DNA from: DSWT01 sp035420085
GTDB lineage: Bacteria > Chloroflexota > Anaerolineae > B4-G1 > SLSP01
Direction of reading: 5' to 3'
DNA: 64,000 nt
Assembly (NCBI GenBank): GCA_035420085.1
Contig: DAOLUH010000008.1
Coordinates: 62,001 to 126,000 of the forward strand
In this document: one piece after another, positions 36,993 through 46,755 of the stretch
Layout of the letters: each line of letters begins with the position of its first letter
Numbering within the stretch: position 1 is the stretch's first letter
Position numbers and translations under genes: made by a program
Notes under the pieces: model-generated
Databases searched by the model: none
Told to the model about the DNA's origin: nothing
Seen by the model: the letters and a program-made list of their open reading frames with translations, nothing else

Positions 36993-39930
36993 TGTCTCCT
37001 CCGTCCGTCTGCGCACCGGTGACGGCGTGCGCATCGCCGCCTATATCGGCGCCCAGGCGCACATAGACGCGCGAACCGCCGAGCGCCTGGTTCAAGGCTT
37101 CCGCTGTGATGCGCATCAACGATGTGATGTCTGGCGCGCGCTGTATCTGATCCGAAATTGCGCGAATAGCACCTTCTCTGGCTACGCGAAGCTGCGTCTG
37201 GCGGTACAGCCGGGCAGCGTCTAAAGCCTGCCCCAATTGCCCCGCCAGCGCCTCAAGGAGGGTAATTTCATCACGTGTCCAGGTCCCTCCTGAAGTCAGG
37301 CCGGTGGCCCCCTCGCCCTTGCTGAAATTCAACACGCCCACAACCTCATCGCGCACGAGGATAGGGACAGCCAGCGTTGGCATTCCGTCTTGCTGACCGG
37401 CAACGCTCTGACGGGCCCGCTGCGCAGCGCGCATCTCGGGACTCCATTCGCCCTGCGCAACGAGCAGCGCCACTTCCTTAGTGTCCGAGGTTGCCTCTAC
37501 GGTCTGGCGCACACCGACGTAACCAGATTCGGCGCGGGCGCGGGCCAGGCGGCTCCAGTCCTGGCGCGAGGCCAGGCCATACGCGCGACGTTCAGCCTCA
37601 AGCGCGGTCTGTGCCTGCGCCAACAGGCGCGCGTTGTCAATAGCGACTGCAACCTGATCCACCATCGTTTGCAACACGCTCACACTTTCTGCATCGAAGG
37701 CGTCCGGGTACGTGCTCTGTACAGACAACGCGCCGAGCACTTGTCCGCGCGAGCGCAACGGCAAAGCGGCCTCGGAGCGGGTATCTGGCAGCTCAGGGTT
37801 AACCAGGCGCACGTCGTCAACCTCGGCGTGCGACGCAACGCGCGCTTCGGCGTTAGCGATGCTCCACCCGATCATCCCTTCACCGATGCGAATGCGGTGC
37901 TGGCGCGCCAACATCGCCGCCCCTGCCGTCCCGGTGCCGGAACGCAACACAGCCCAGGTTGTCGTTTCATCCACCAGGAACAAGCCGACGTAGTAGAGGT
38001 CAAAACGCTCGCGGATCAAGTCAACGACCTGGTGAATCAACACGTCGGGATCCAACATAGATACCGCCGCACGGCTGACCTCCGCCGAAGCCGCCAGATA
38101 AGCAGAACGGCGCTGCAGATCGAGGGTGCGCGAAGCTACACGCTGCTCCAACGTGTCAATGGACTCGCGCAACTGCGCGGTCATACTGTTGAAAACGCGC
38201 GCCAGTCCCCCCAACTCATCCTCGCTCACCACTGGCGCGGTACGGGTTAAATCCCCTTTCGCAATCGCAGCCGCGGTAGTAGTCAAGGCATCAATCGGCT
38301 CAAAAGCCTGGCGCATCGTGAAAAAGGTCAACCCACCAAGCAATCCCGCCCCCAGAATCAGTAAAAGCACACCGGTGCGGGCCAGTTGCAGCACCGGACC
38401 ACGCCACTCCGTATATTGCTGTTGTGCAATGATGCCCCAGCCGTTAGCCAAAACATCCACATAGACTTCCCACTTCCGTCCCTCGACATCAGTGTAGATA
38501 AACTGCTTTTCTCGACCCTCACGTAATTTCTGTGCCAGGGTGGTATCGTGGATACTGACGATTTCCACAGAGAACGCGGGATCGGGATGAGCAATGATGC
38601 GGTCTTCTGCATCAACCACATACGTCACGCCTGTGTTCCCAAAGCGAGCAACGGCGACTTCATTGGACAGTTGGTCCAGATTGGCGCCAAACATTCCGAC
38701 GCCGACGAGTTCCCCGGCTGAATTGCGAATCGGCATAGAGACAACCAGCGCCGGCTTGCCGCTCGTGCGGCTGATGACCACCTGATATGCATACGGGGCG
38801 CCATCGCGTACTTCCTGGAACCACGCCCGGTCGCTATAGTCAATCAACGCCGCGCCGTCACTGCGCGCCACGTTCATACCGGTCAGGTCGGTCGTGCTAA
38901 CCAGGTAAATGTGTTCGTAAACCCCGTCCATGGCCGCCAAGACCGGCTCTTGCGTGGCAGGATTCATCCCCTGAATCTCCGGCTGCCTCACCAACTGCTG
39001 CAATGCTTTGGTGTTGTAATCCAGCCACAGTTGCACGCTAGTCGCCAGCAGATGGTTGGTCGCGCTCAAAGTCTCCAGCGCCTGAGTTTCAATAACCTTA
39101 GAGGAACGGAAGATAACAAAGGTGACAAGGGCGAGCAGGATGGGAATGGCGATCGCCAATGTCAGCGCAATCAGACGTGGACGCAAGCGCCCGTGTTGGG
39201 CGCGACGCTCGGAAATCATCTGCTGGAACGCAGTATAGGCATAGCCAATAGCGAAGAATGTGGTGGTAATAATCGAAGTTGCGCCTGAACCGATGACAGC
39301 GCGCAATCCAAACTGCACCGCCACCGCGACACCTTGCGTGATGAGCACCATCCAGGCCAACTGGCGCGTCGCAGGCGGCGTTTTCCGGCTGATAAGCGTC
39401 CACAGGATCGGCACAAACGGCAACAACGAGAGGACATATACGTACAACGGTCGCACAACGCGCGCCACGCTTCCGGCTTCATACACGCCGCTCGCAACAT
39501 AGCCGCCGGTATAACTGGCAGCATCCAGGCCGCTATACCACAGTCCAGTATGCCAGAAAGCGTCAATGGCGGTCAACACCATCGGCAGAAAGACAAGCCC
39601 GTGCAACAGCCATTCTAGCCAGCGCCGACGCCCTTGCATCCACTGTGGCTTAAGCAGGACTATAGCCGTTAACAACAATCCCACTTTCGCCGGCTCCGAC
39701 GTCATTGCCAGGAGCAGAGTGGGTAGGACGGCCTCCGCAGCTTGCTTAACGCCAAACAATAGCCCCATGGCCAGGTCATTGACGGCAAAAATGAACAGCA
39801 GGAGGCTGACGTGGCGGTTGGCTGGATGCCGGCTATTGAGGAGCAGGATGTATAAGGCCAACACCAGTTCCAGCAAGCCTACCAGCCATGCTACAACTTG
39901 GAGGGTCTCGATCGCCAACAGGCCACTCAT
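36976..39930 (-). CDS. Seven-TM, dCache, HAMP, GAF sensor without output domain
   Basis: 984 residues, overlapping the preceding gene by four bases and the following by 17. About seven transmembrane segments (6-240) carry the signature YILLLNSRHPANRHVSLLL shared with the genes at 19981 and 50445. Another segment (about 255-275) leads to a dCache-type domain (about 280-510, TDLTGMNVARSDGAALIDY, SRTSGKPALVVSMPI). HAMP (about 535-590), GAF (605-765, YYVGLFLVDETTTWAVLRSG), half-GAF module (770-905) and stub (910-960) follow. The GAF has GMIGWSIANA with serine where most related copies have cysteine. The half-GAF module has an insertion around KGEGATGLTSGGTW. No effector. The Cache motifs match the 19981 gene closely, so a similar ligand is plausible. 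Confidence 0.94.
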   Translation of the reverse strand: MSGLLAIETLQVVAWLVGLLELVLALYILLLNSRHPANRHVSLLLFIFAVNDLAMGLLFGVKQAAEAVLPTLLLAMTSEPAKVGLLLTAIVLLKPQWMQGRRRWLEWLLHGLVFLPMVLTAIDAFWHTGLWYSGLDAASYTGGYVASGVYEAGSVARVVRPLYVYVLSLLPFVPILWTLISRKTPPATRQLAWMVLITQGVAVAVQFGLRAVIGSGATSIITTTFFAIGYAYTAFQQMISERRAQHGRLRPRLIALTLAIAIPILLALVTFVIFRSSKVIETQALETLSATNHLLATSVQLWLDYNTKALQQLVRQPEIQGMNPATQEPVLAAMDGVYEHIYLVSTTDLTGMNVARSDGAALIDYSDRAWFQEVRDGAPYAYQVVISRTSGKPALVVSMPIRNSAGELVGVGMFGANLDQLSNEVAVARFGNTGVTYVVDAEDRIIAHPDPAFSVEIVSIHDTTLAQKLREGREKQFIYTDVEGRKWEVYVDVLANGWGIIAQQQYTEWRGPVLQLARTGVLLLILGAGLLGGLTFFTMRQAFEPIDALTTTAAAIAKGDLTRTAPVVSEDELGGLARVFNSMTAQLRESIDTLEQRVASRTLDLQRRSAYLAASAEVSRAAVSMLDPDVLIHQVVDLIRERFDLYYVGLFLVDETTTWAVLRSGTGTAGAAMLARQHRIRIGEGMIGWSIANAEARVASHAEVDDVRLVNPELPDTRSEAALPLRSRGQVLGALSVQSTYPDAFDAESVSVLQTMVDQVAVAIDNARLLAQAQTALEAERRAYGLASRQDWSRLARARAESGYVGVRQTVEATSDTKEVALLVAQGEWSPEMRAAQRARQSVAGQQDGMPTLAVPILVRDEVVGVLNFSKGEGATGLTSGGTWTRDEITLLEALAGQLGQALDAARLYRQTQLRVAREGAIRAISDQIQRAPDITSLMRITAEALNQALGGSRVYVRLGADIGGDAHAVTGAQTDGGDNGDAK

Positions 39931-42797
39931 GCGTTGACCTCCTCTGCCGCAGTGTCTTCAAGCTTCGGGGTTCCCAGGCGCACCTCAACTCTGGCAAAGT
40001 TCAGCGCGCTCACCATTTCGCGCACAGCGGTCTGTAACACCTGGTCAATATCCAACGAAGCCCGCATCTGCGCGCTCAATTCACTGATGATCTGGTCACG
40101 CGCGGCGCTCCGGCGGGTATCCTCGAACAGGCGCGCCCTATCCAGGGCCGAGGCGACCTGCTCTGATATGGTTGTCAAGAGCGCGTGCTCTTCTGGGGAG
40201 AGAGGCCGCGCGGGGTCCTCCTGGACGCCCAGATGCCCGATAACCTGACCCTGCTGCACGGCGACCGGGAAGGTATAACCCCCGGAAGGAATCTGGGTCA
40301 AGGGTTGCACCACGCCGCGATCATAGACATAGCCCTTGAGACCGCTCTGCTGCGCTTGCAGCACTTCCCACCCTTCGCGGGCCATAGCGGCCTGTAGCAT
40401 GTTCAACATTTGTAGACGATCTTCCATCTCCTCGCGCAGGTGCGTGCTTTCAATGGCAATGGCGATTTGACCGCACAACTGCTCCAACAACAGTTGGTCA
40501 TCCAGGGTCAGCGCCCTGGCGCGGTCGCTCTGCACATCCAGGATGCCAAATACCTGGTCGCGCAACTTAATGGGCACCGCCAGTTCGCCTTTGGTCTCCG
40601 GCAAATTGGGATTGGGACGCCAATCCTTATCCTGCGTCACATCGGTCGCCAGGACGGGTTCGGCGGTCTCCGCCGCCGTTCCCACCACGCCCACGCCCAC
40701 ATCAATTTGATGCCCGGCTTCGAGCATCTTCTGCCCCACTTCACCATAACCAGTGACCAGCCGGACTGTGCGCTGCTGCGGATCATAGCGGAAGATTTGC
40801 GCATGATAGTAATTAAAGCGTTCTTTGATCAGTGTCACCACGCGGCGATATAGCTCATCGAGTCCCGGCGCAGCGGCGATTTCCTGGGAGATTAACGTGC
40901 TCGTCTGCACCTGAAGGGCGCGACGTTCATACAAGCTCTCGCGGCTGGCGATCTCATGCTGCAATTCAGCCGTGCGAGTCGCCACTTGTTGCTCCACTTC
41001 GACATAGGACTTTTGGAGCGCCATCTGCGCGCGGCGGGTCTCTTCCACCAGAAGCAAACCGCGCAAGGTGTTGCTGATTTGGTCGCGCAGAATGACGTAA
41101 ATGCTGCCATTTTGCGGCCCTAGTTCAAAAAGGGCATACCCTAACCGCGTCTCCCGGATGTACAATGCCTCGAGCACGCGACTGAAACGGCTTTCCTGGC
41201 GCCATACAGAGTCCGGCAACAATAAGCGCGCCGAGAAAAGGTGTGATTCTTGAGCAGGTATCCCATCCCGCGCTACCAGCAGGCGCGCATTGACCGGTTT
41301 CTCAGGATCCTCAAACAGGGCGATCGAACATCCCGGAACTCCCAGGGATGCAATGTGCTGCGGCAGTATATGAGTGAAATCGCTCAGTTCAGTGATAGAG
41401 ACCAAGGCTTGCTCCAATTGACGGATCGCCGCGGCCTGGTTCTCCGCCAACCAGGCCTGCCGGGCTTGCGCCTGTTGCGCTTTATGGCTGATCATGACCC
41501 GAGCCTGTTGCCAGAGATTTTCGGCGCGCGAGCGCACGGCGTCGCTTAAGACGTAAGGCAGGACGCGCTGGCGCAAGACGGACATGGCGCCGTGCCAGAC
41601 GTTGACGTCGCCGTTGGCGGCCACGGTGGTCCATAACAGTGCTTCCAAAGCCTGCAAGAAGCCCCTGGACGGGGCAACGGCCATCTCACCTATGAAGGCA
41701 TCTACCAATCCAGCCAACTGCGCATGATCAATTTGAAGCGCCGCCAAGGCCTGCGCCATCTCGGTCAGCAACACGTCACGCACGTCAGCGATAGTACCGG
41801 TCGCGTGCGGCGCGGAAAGCCGCGGATCAGGCGCCTCCGCTGCCTGCACGACATCCGGGATAAGGCAGCCACATGACTCACGGACCACCACATTGGTGGG
41901 AACATACGTCAGCTCCTGGACGGTGGCGTGCTCCAAAAGGGCCAGCAACAGCTCGACAGCCTGGCGGCCCTGCGCATATCCCGTCCACGGAACCGTGGTC
42001 AGTGTGGGAAGCGTATACCGGCCTTCTTCAAAATCATCGAACCCGACGACAGCAACGTCGCGGGGGACCCCAATGCCCCGCGCCTGGAGTGTTTCCAATG
42101 CCCCCAAGGCCATGTTGTCATTGGCCGCCACCAGCGCCTCGACATCCATTTGAGGGCGCAGACGCCGTTCATCCAACAACAGATTGACCGCGTTCACCCC
42201 GCCTGACCGCTGATTATTTCCTGGCGTGACCAGTTCCAGGTCCAAAGCAATGCCGTGCGTGGCTAAAACATCCTGATAGGCGCGATAACGTTCCTCGGCT
42301 TCTTCGTGCCCTTCAGGGCCGCGAATGAAGGCAATCCGCGAGTACCCGTGAACCTCCACCAGATGCTCCACTTCGCTGTACATTCCCCCGTAATTATCCA
42401 TCGTGACAGTGGGGATGCCTTCCAGTTGCAGTCCGATGCTGACGACCGGGAGCGGCGCATAACGTTGATAGAAGGCTTTCGCGGTTTCGGGATCAACGTG
42501 GTGCAACAGCCCCGCCCAGATGATCAACCCATCAATACGTTCGGCGCTGACGAAGTCGTAGAGCACATTGGCAGGAACCGTAGCCCCTGTAAAGTCACGC
42601 AATGTGCCGCCGGAGAAACAGACCAGGTTGGCGTCATGTTCACGCGCGGCATCTTCAGCCCCGCGCCACAGTGCTGCACTGATCGTATCTACCAGCCCAT
42701 ACATAAACAAGCCAAGCGTGGGACGGGTTTTCTGCTGCCCTGCACCGAGCGAGCGGGCTATTCCGTTGTTTTCGCTCATCGCTGTATCTTCTTTCAT
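39927..42797 (-). CDS. Cytosolic LacI-type binding domain with GAF sensor, no output domain
   Basis: 956 residues; the ATG overlaps the preceding stop by four bases and has GGAGAA upstream. The LacI/PBP-type domain (25-308; PTLGLFMYGLVDTISAALW, LPVVSIGLQLEGIPTVTMD, VAVVGFDDFEEGRY) ends at Ser-Cys-Gly-Cys (308-311). A helical and GAF-like central region (about 320-590, FELGPQNGSIYVILRDQIS) and a coiled coil follow. The GAF (about 640-800, FNYYHAQIFRYDPQQ, ELAVPIKLRDQVFGILDVQS) resembles the first GAF of the 4077 gene. A shortened half-GAF module (about 810-895) and the stub (about 900-945, LSAQMRASLDIDQVLQTA) close the protein. No helix-turn-helix, signal peptide or effector domain is seen. 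Probably a cytosolic metabolite sensor. Confidence 0.94.
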   Translation of the reverse strand: MKEDTAMSENNGIARSLGAGQQKTRPTLGLFMYGLVDTISAALWRGAEDAAREHDANLVCFSGGTLRDFTGATVPANVLYDFVSAERIDGLIIWAGLLHHVDPETAKAFYQRYAPLPVVSIGLQLEGIPTVTMDNYGGMYSEVEHLVEVHGYSRIAFIRGPEGHEEAEERYRAYQDVLATHGIALDLELVTPGNNQRSGGVNAVNLLLDERRLRPQMDVEALVAANDNMALGALETLQARGIGVPRDVAVVGFDDFEEGRYTLPTLTTVPWTGYAQGRQAVELLLALLEHATVQELTYVPTNVVVRESCGCLIPDVVQAAEAPDPRLSAPHATGTIADVRDVLLTEMAQALAALQIDHAQLAGLVDAFIGEMAVAPSRGFLQALEALLWTTVAANGDVNVWHGAMSVLRQRVLPYVLSDAVRSRAENLWQQARVMISHKAQQAQARQAWLAENQAAAIRQLEQALVSITELSDFTHILPQHIASLGVPGCSIALFEDPEKPVNARLLVARDGIPAQESHLFSARLLLPDSVWRQESRFSRVLEALYIRETRLGYALFELGPQNGSIYVILRDQISNTLRGLLLVEETRRAQMALQKSYVEVEQQVATRTAELQHEIASRESLYERRALQVQTSTLISQEIAAAPGLDELYRRVVTLIKERFNYYHAQIFRYDPQQRTVRLVTGYGEVGQKMLEAGHQIDVGVGVVGTAAETAEPVLATDVTQDKDWRPNPNLPETKGELAVPIKLRDQVFGILDVQSDRARALTLDDQLLLEQLCGQIAIAIESTHLREEMEDRLQMLNMLQAAMAREGWEVLQAQQSGLKGYVYDRGVVQPLTQIPSGGYTFPVAVQQGQVIGHLGVQEDPARPLSPEEHALLTTISEQVASALDRARLFEDTRRSAARDQIISELSAQMRASLDIDQVLQTAVREMVSALNFARVEVRLGTPKLEDTAAEEVNA

Positions 42798-45151
42798 GAC
42801 TGTTCTCCCGATCCCAGCACTGTATCCGCAGACACTGAACGCTGCGACGCATTGTGGTCCGCAAGATAGACGAAAACTGGACGTTGCAGCACGTCGCCGA
42901 CTTCCTTGACGGCAATGCGCAGCACCGAATCCATGTCAACGGCAACGCGAATGCGCTCCGAGATTTCACGCAAGAGTTGCTCGCGCGCGGCAGCGTGTTG
43001 CGATTCCTGATAAAACCGGGAACTCTCCAGGGTCAAGCCCAACTGTTCGACCAATTCTTCCAACTGGGTAATCTCGTCCGGCGCCCAATCACCGGCATCT
43101 TTACGCTTGCTCACATCAACCACGCCGACAATCTCATCGCGCAGGCGAATCGGCAACGCCAAGACCGCCGCCCCGCTCTCTTCCTGATCCGCGACAGCGC
43201 GTCCTTCTGTCCAAGCGGCTCTGGCATCAGCAGGCCACACCTCCGGCGACGCAGGCGGCAACGCTACAATGCCTCTGGTTTCCGCCTGATAGCCCTCTGC
43301 TCCGGCGGCGCGGCCCAATAACAACGCGGTCCACGCTTCGCGGGTGGCTTCACCGTAGGTACGCTGCAGGCTCTCCATCGCCTCCTGGCGTTCAGCGTAC
43401 AGGCGCAACCCATCAATAGCCACCGCTACCTGGTCGGCAATCGTCTGCAAGACAATGGTACTCTCGGTATCAAAGGTGTCGAGTTGATAGCTGTGCGCTT
43501 CGATGGCGCCGAGAATCTGCCCACGCGAGCGCAGCGGCAAGGCGATGGCAGACCGGCTGTACGGTAGTTCCGACTTGTCCAGCAGACTGCTATCCGCATC
43601 ATCTTCACGAACAACACGGGCACTTCTACCAGCGATACAACGACCGACCAGGCCCATCCCCGACTTCACGCGGTATTCTTGCGCCAACCGGTGTTTGCCG
43701 GGATCGCCAGTCGCAGCGTGCAGCACCACCCATTCACCGGCATCGTCAAGGAGAAACAAACCCACATAGTACAGCTCAAATCGTTCGCGGATGAGATCAA
43801 CGACCTTCTGGTGCAGTTCGGATAAATGCGAGGTCGCGGAGATCACATCGCCCACCACCGTCGTCACATTCAGATCGCGGGCGCGCCGCCGCTGCTCGCG
43901 TTCACGTTCTGCCACACGGCGAGCGGCAGCCTGTTCCAACTCCTGCGTCTTATCGGCGATTTGGTTCAACGCAGCGGCCAATTCGCCGGTCTCGTCTTCC
44001 CAATACACCCACGCGCGCTGATTGTGATCGCCGGCTACCCATTTCCGCAGCACGGCGAGCATCTGCACAATCGGGTTGATCAGCAAGCGAGACATAAGGT
44101 ACGCGGCAAGCGCTGCCAGGAGCGCAAGAATAAAGGCGATCCCCACATCCAGCCAGATAGCGCGCGTTATAGGGGCGAAAGCTTCAGTCTGGGGCTGGTA
44201 GACGAACAACGACCACCCCAAGGATTGAATAACTGCGGCCAGCTCTCCACTGATAGCGATGTCGGCTACGGCCGCACGCCCGATCAACACCGCGCGGTTG
44301 TCAGCGTCCTTAGCCTCAAACCACGTCGCACCGACGCTGCTCATGTACAGCGGCCAGGAGAGAGGCACACTTTGTCCCACACGTTGGGGGTTTGAATCGG
44401 CGAGAACCACGCGCCTTTGGTTGACCAGTGTAACGGTAGTTCCACTCAATGGCTTAAGGGCCTGGTTAATGACGTCCATATTCAGGGTAGAACGCAACAC
44501 CCCAATGACTGTGTGGTTTTTTGCGTCATAGATTGGAACGGCCAGGTTGACCGCGACGTACCCGGCGCTTTCATCGTAAGCCGGTTGACCAATGTAAAAC
44601 GCGCCCTTTCCACCCGCCAGCACAGCCTGCCACCAGTCCTCATCCGCCTGATAATAGTCAGAGGTTCGCCGCGTCGCTGCAACCAGCCCACCATAGCGGT
44701 CGGTGATGAAGGTTTCGCCATAGGTCACGAGCGCCTCGGTGTGAGCGAGAATCCGCGCCGTCACCATATTATACGCGGGATCCACGATGGATTGCACAAT
44801 GACGCTGTCATCAGGCGCAGCTACCCATTTGCGGTCGGTATCGAGCAACATCCGCTCGGTGGTAGCTGCGTCACTGCTATAGTGTGAGTTAGCAGTGTTA
44901 AGTACACCTTCCACCGCGCTATCCAGAGCGATGCTACGTAAAAGCATGATTTGTTCCGCGAGCGTATCTACCACGTATCCCATACGCGCATCGGCCATAG
45001 ACGCGAACTGCGCGCCGATCTGGTTCCGCATACGCGCGCGCAATATACTGACGTGGGCCACCGTCGTCATGGTCAACGCCAAAAGCACGATGATCATGAT
45101 GGTAAACATGATCTTATAAAAGATAGGCCAGCTCCCAAACTTTGGTATCAT
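42794..45151 (-). CDS. dCache-HAMP-GAF membrane sensor without output domain
   Basis: 785 residues. Transmembrane helix 1 (12-34), a large dCache-type extracytoplasmic domain (40-325) with ITDRYGGLVAATRRTSDYYQ, GKGAFYIGQPAYDESAG and VNLAVPIYDA, the last typical of the Cache pocket region. Helix 2 (330-352), a HAMP-like linker (353-410), GAF (435-600, FELYYVGLFLLDDAGEWVVL, GLVGRCIAGRSARVV), half-GAF module (605-720) and stub (722-770). The gene lies 56 bp downstream of a LacI-type sensor gene and overlaps the next one by four bases. No kinase or methyl-accepting signalling domain follows the HAMP. The sensory role is inferred from architecture; the ligand is not known. Confidence 0.94.
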   Translation of the reverse strand: MIPKFGSWPIFYKIMFTIMIIVLLALTMTTVAHVSILRARMRNQIGAQFASMADARMGYVVDTLAEQIMLLRSIALDSAVEGVLNTANSHYSSDAATTERMLLDTDRKWVAAPDDSVIVQSIVDPAYNMVTARILAHTEALVTYGETFITDRYGGLVAATRRTSDYYQADEDWWQAVLAGGKGAFYIGQPAYDESAGYVAVNLAVPIYDAKNHTVIGVLRSTLNMDVINQALKPLSGTTVTLVNQRRVVLADSNPQRVGQSVPLSWPLYMSSVGATWFEAKDADNRAVLIGRAAVADIAISGELAAVIQSLGWSLFVYQPQTEAFAPITRAIWLDVGIAFILALLAALAAYLMSRLLINPIVQMLAVLRKWVAGDHNQRAWVYWEDETGELAAALNQIADKTQELEQAAARRVAEREREQRRRARDLNVTTVVGDVISATSHLSELHQKVVDLIRERFELYYVGLFLLDDAGEWVVLHAATGDPGKHRLAQEYRVKSGMGLVGRCIAGRSARVVREDDADSSLLDKSELPYSRSAIALPLRSRGQILGAIEAHSYQLDTFDTESTIVLQTIADQVAVAIDGLRLYAERQEAMESLQRTYGEATREAWTALLLGRAAGAEGYQAETRGIVALPPASPEVWPADARAAWTEGRAVADQEESGAAVLALPIRLRDEIVGVVDVSKRKDAGDWAPDEITQLEELVEQLGLTLESSRFYQESQHAAAREQLLREISERIRVAVDMDSVLRIAVKEVGDVLQRPVFVYLADHNASQRSVSADTVLGSGEQS

Positions 45152-45207
45152 CGTTTCATGTCCTTCAGCGATTCGCCATCAGCCGAATTTTCCTATGCCT
45201 TTTCCCT

Positions 45208-46755
45208 TCATCCTACGTTCGTCTCTGAGGACTTCTCCGCAGCCATGCGAGGCGCCAACCGCACCGCGACACGCGACAGATCCAGCGCGGCGCGTAATTC
45301 GCGCGCGGCGTTCTTGAGCACGGCATCCATCTCCAGCCTTTCGCGCAGACTGCTGGCCACCCTGGCCGTAGCCTGCTCGCGGGCCGCGGCGCGACGCGAT
45401 TCCTCAAGCAGACGGGCGCTCTCCAGGGCGGCGCCCAAGCGGGCGGAGACTTGTTCCACCAGGCTGATGACTTCGGGAGATACCACAGCGTCCTCAAAGC
45501 GCAAGTCCAGCACCCCCAGCACTTCGTTGCGCACGCGGATGGGGACGCTCAACGCACCTTGTGTGTGACCGTCCTCAGCCTCTGCCGCCACAGTCGTCAC
45601 GACGGGCGCTTGCTGCTCAAGCGCCGCCTGCGCTTCGGGCGACAGGTCGGCTGCCGGCTCAACATCGAGTAGGCGATAACGATAACCGAAGGTATGGCGA
45701 TAATTCGCCAGGAAGTTTTGCCACGATTCGCGGGTCAGGCGACCAGACGCCACTTCCAATTCGTGCATATTCTGCTCCATACGGCGCAGCAGGCGCGCGT
45801 TTTCAATAGCATTGGCAAGTTGGTCGGCCATGGTTTGCAGCGTCGTGATGTCTTCCTGGGTGAAAGCGCCCGGTCGCGTATCCTGGATGGTCATCGCGCC
45901 GATCACGCGGCCCCGGCTGAACAGCGGCAGCGCCAATTCCGAGCGTGTGTCGGGCAGCAGCGGGTTGCGGCGATGGATGGCTTCGCGTTGCGTGTCAAAC
46001 GTGATCCGCGCTTCGCCCTGAGCCACGCAGGCGCCGATCATCGAAGCGCCGCCGACTTCCAGGCGGTGATTGCGCTCTAACATAATGCGCCCGGCCTCGC
46101 CGGTTCCAGCGCGCAGGATGGCCCACCGCCGATTCTCATCCACGAGAAAGATGCCCGCATAATACAAATCGAACCGCTCGCGGATCAGATTCACCGCTTG
46201 CGGCAGCAATTCGTCCAGCGTGAGGATGGAGGTGGTCACCCGCGAAATCTCCGCCGCCGCCAGGAGCCGGGAAGCGCGCCGCTGCACGTCAGACAGCAGC
46301 CGCTGCGTTTCCAACGCCAAAGCCATTTCCACGGCGATGGTGCGGGCCAGGGTAATGTGGTCCGCGGTCCAGGGCGCGGCAGCCGGCGCTTGGAATCCCA
46401 AAACGCCGACGACTTCTTCGCCGTATAGAGTCACGGGTACGGCCAGGGTTTGTCCGCCATCCATATCCTGCGTCACAACAACATCGCCGCGCTGCACGGC
46501 CTCCGTCATCTCCGGCAGCCATGCGCTGTCCGTCACGCCGCGCGATTCATCGGAATAGAAGTAACCCGACACAGACTCGGCACGCTCTTCCCATGCGCCG
46601 TGGATGTAACGCCGTTGCGCCACCAGCACATCCCGCAATGCCTCTTCTGCGCGACGCTCTGCTGCCTGTGCTTCGCGTTGCGCGCGCTCTTGTTCGCGGG
46701 CGAGTAACGCCCGGAAGATCACATCGCTCAAACGCTGCGTCAGGCGCGCATACAA
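45208..46755 (-). CDS. C-terminal part of a frameshifted LacI-type GAF sensor
   Basis: This frame holds the GAF half of a sensor whose first half is the next upstream gene. Its apparent TTG start is not a true start: the residues before it, back to the run of nine C at 46768-46776, continue smoothly in this frame. The frame begins with the helix YARLTQRLSDVIFRALL, which aligns with the ILRDQISNTLRGLLL segment of the intact 39927 paralogue. Then come a coiled coil, a first half-GAF module (about 40-165), GAF (about 175-330, YYAGIFLVDENRRWAILRAG, SMIGACVAQG), a second half-GAF module (about 335-450) and the stub (about 455-505). It overlaps the end of the upstream frame by 209 bases, which is a false overlap caused by the shift. 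No effector domain. Confidence 0.85.
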   Translation of the reverse strand: MYARLTQRLSDVIFRALLAREQERAQREAQAAERRAEEALRDVLVAQRRYIHGAWEERAESVSGYFYSDESRGVTDSAWLPEMTEAVQRGDVVVTQDMDGGQTLAVPVTLYGEEVVGVLGFQAPAAAPWTADHITLARTIAVEMALALETQRLLSDVQRRASRLLAAAEISRVTTSILTLDELLPQAVNLIRERFDLYYAGIFLVDENRRWAILRAGTGEAGRIMLERNHRLEVGGASMIGACVAQGEARITFDTQREAIHRRNPLLPDTRSELALPLFSRGRVIGAMTIQDTRPGAFTQEDITTLQTMADQLANAIENARLLRRMEQNMHELEVASGRLTRESWQNFLANYRHTFGYRYRLLDVEPAADLSPEAQAALEQQAPVVTTVAAEAEDGHTQGALSVPIRVRNEVLGVLDLRFEDAVVSPEVISLVEQVSARLGAALESARLLEESRRAAAREQATARVASSLRERLEMDAVLKNAARELRAALDLSRVAVRLAPRMAAEKSSETNVG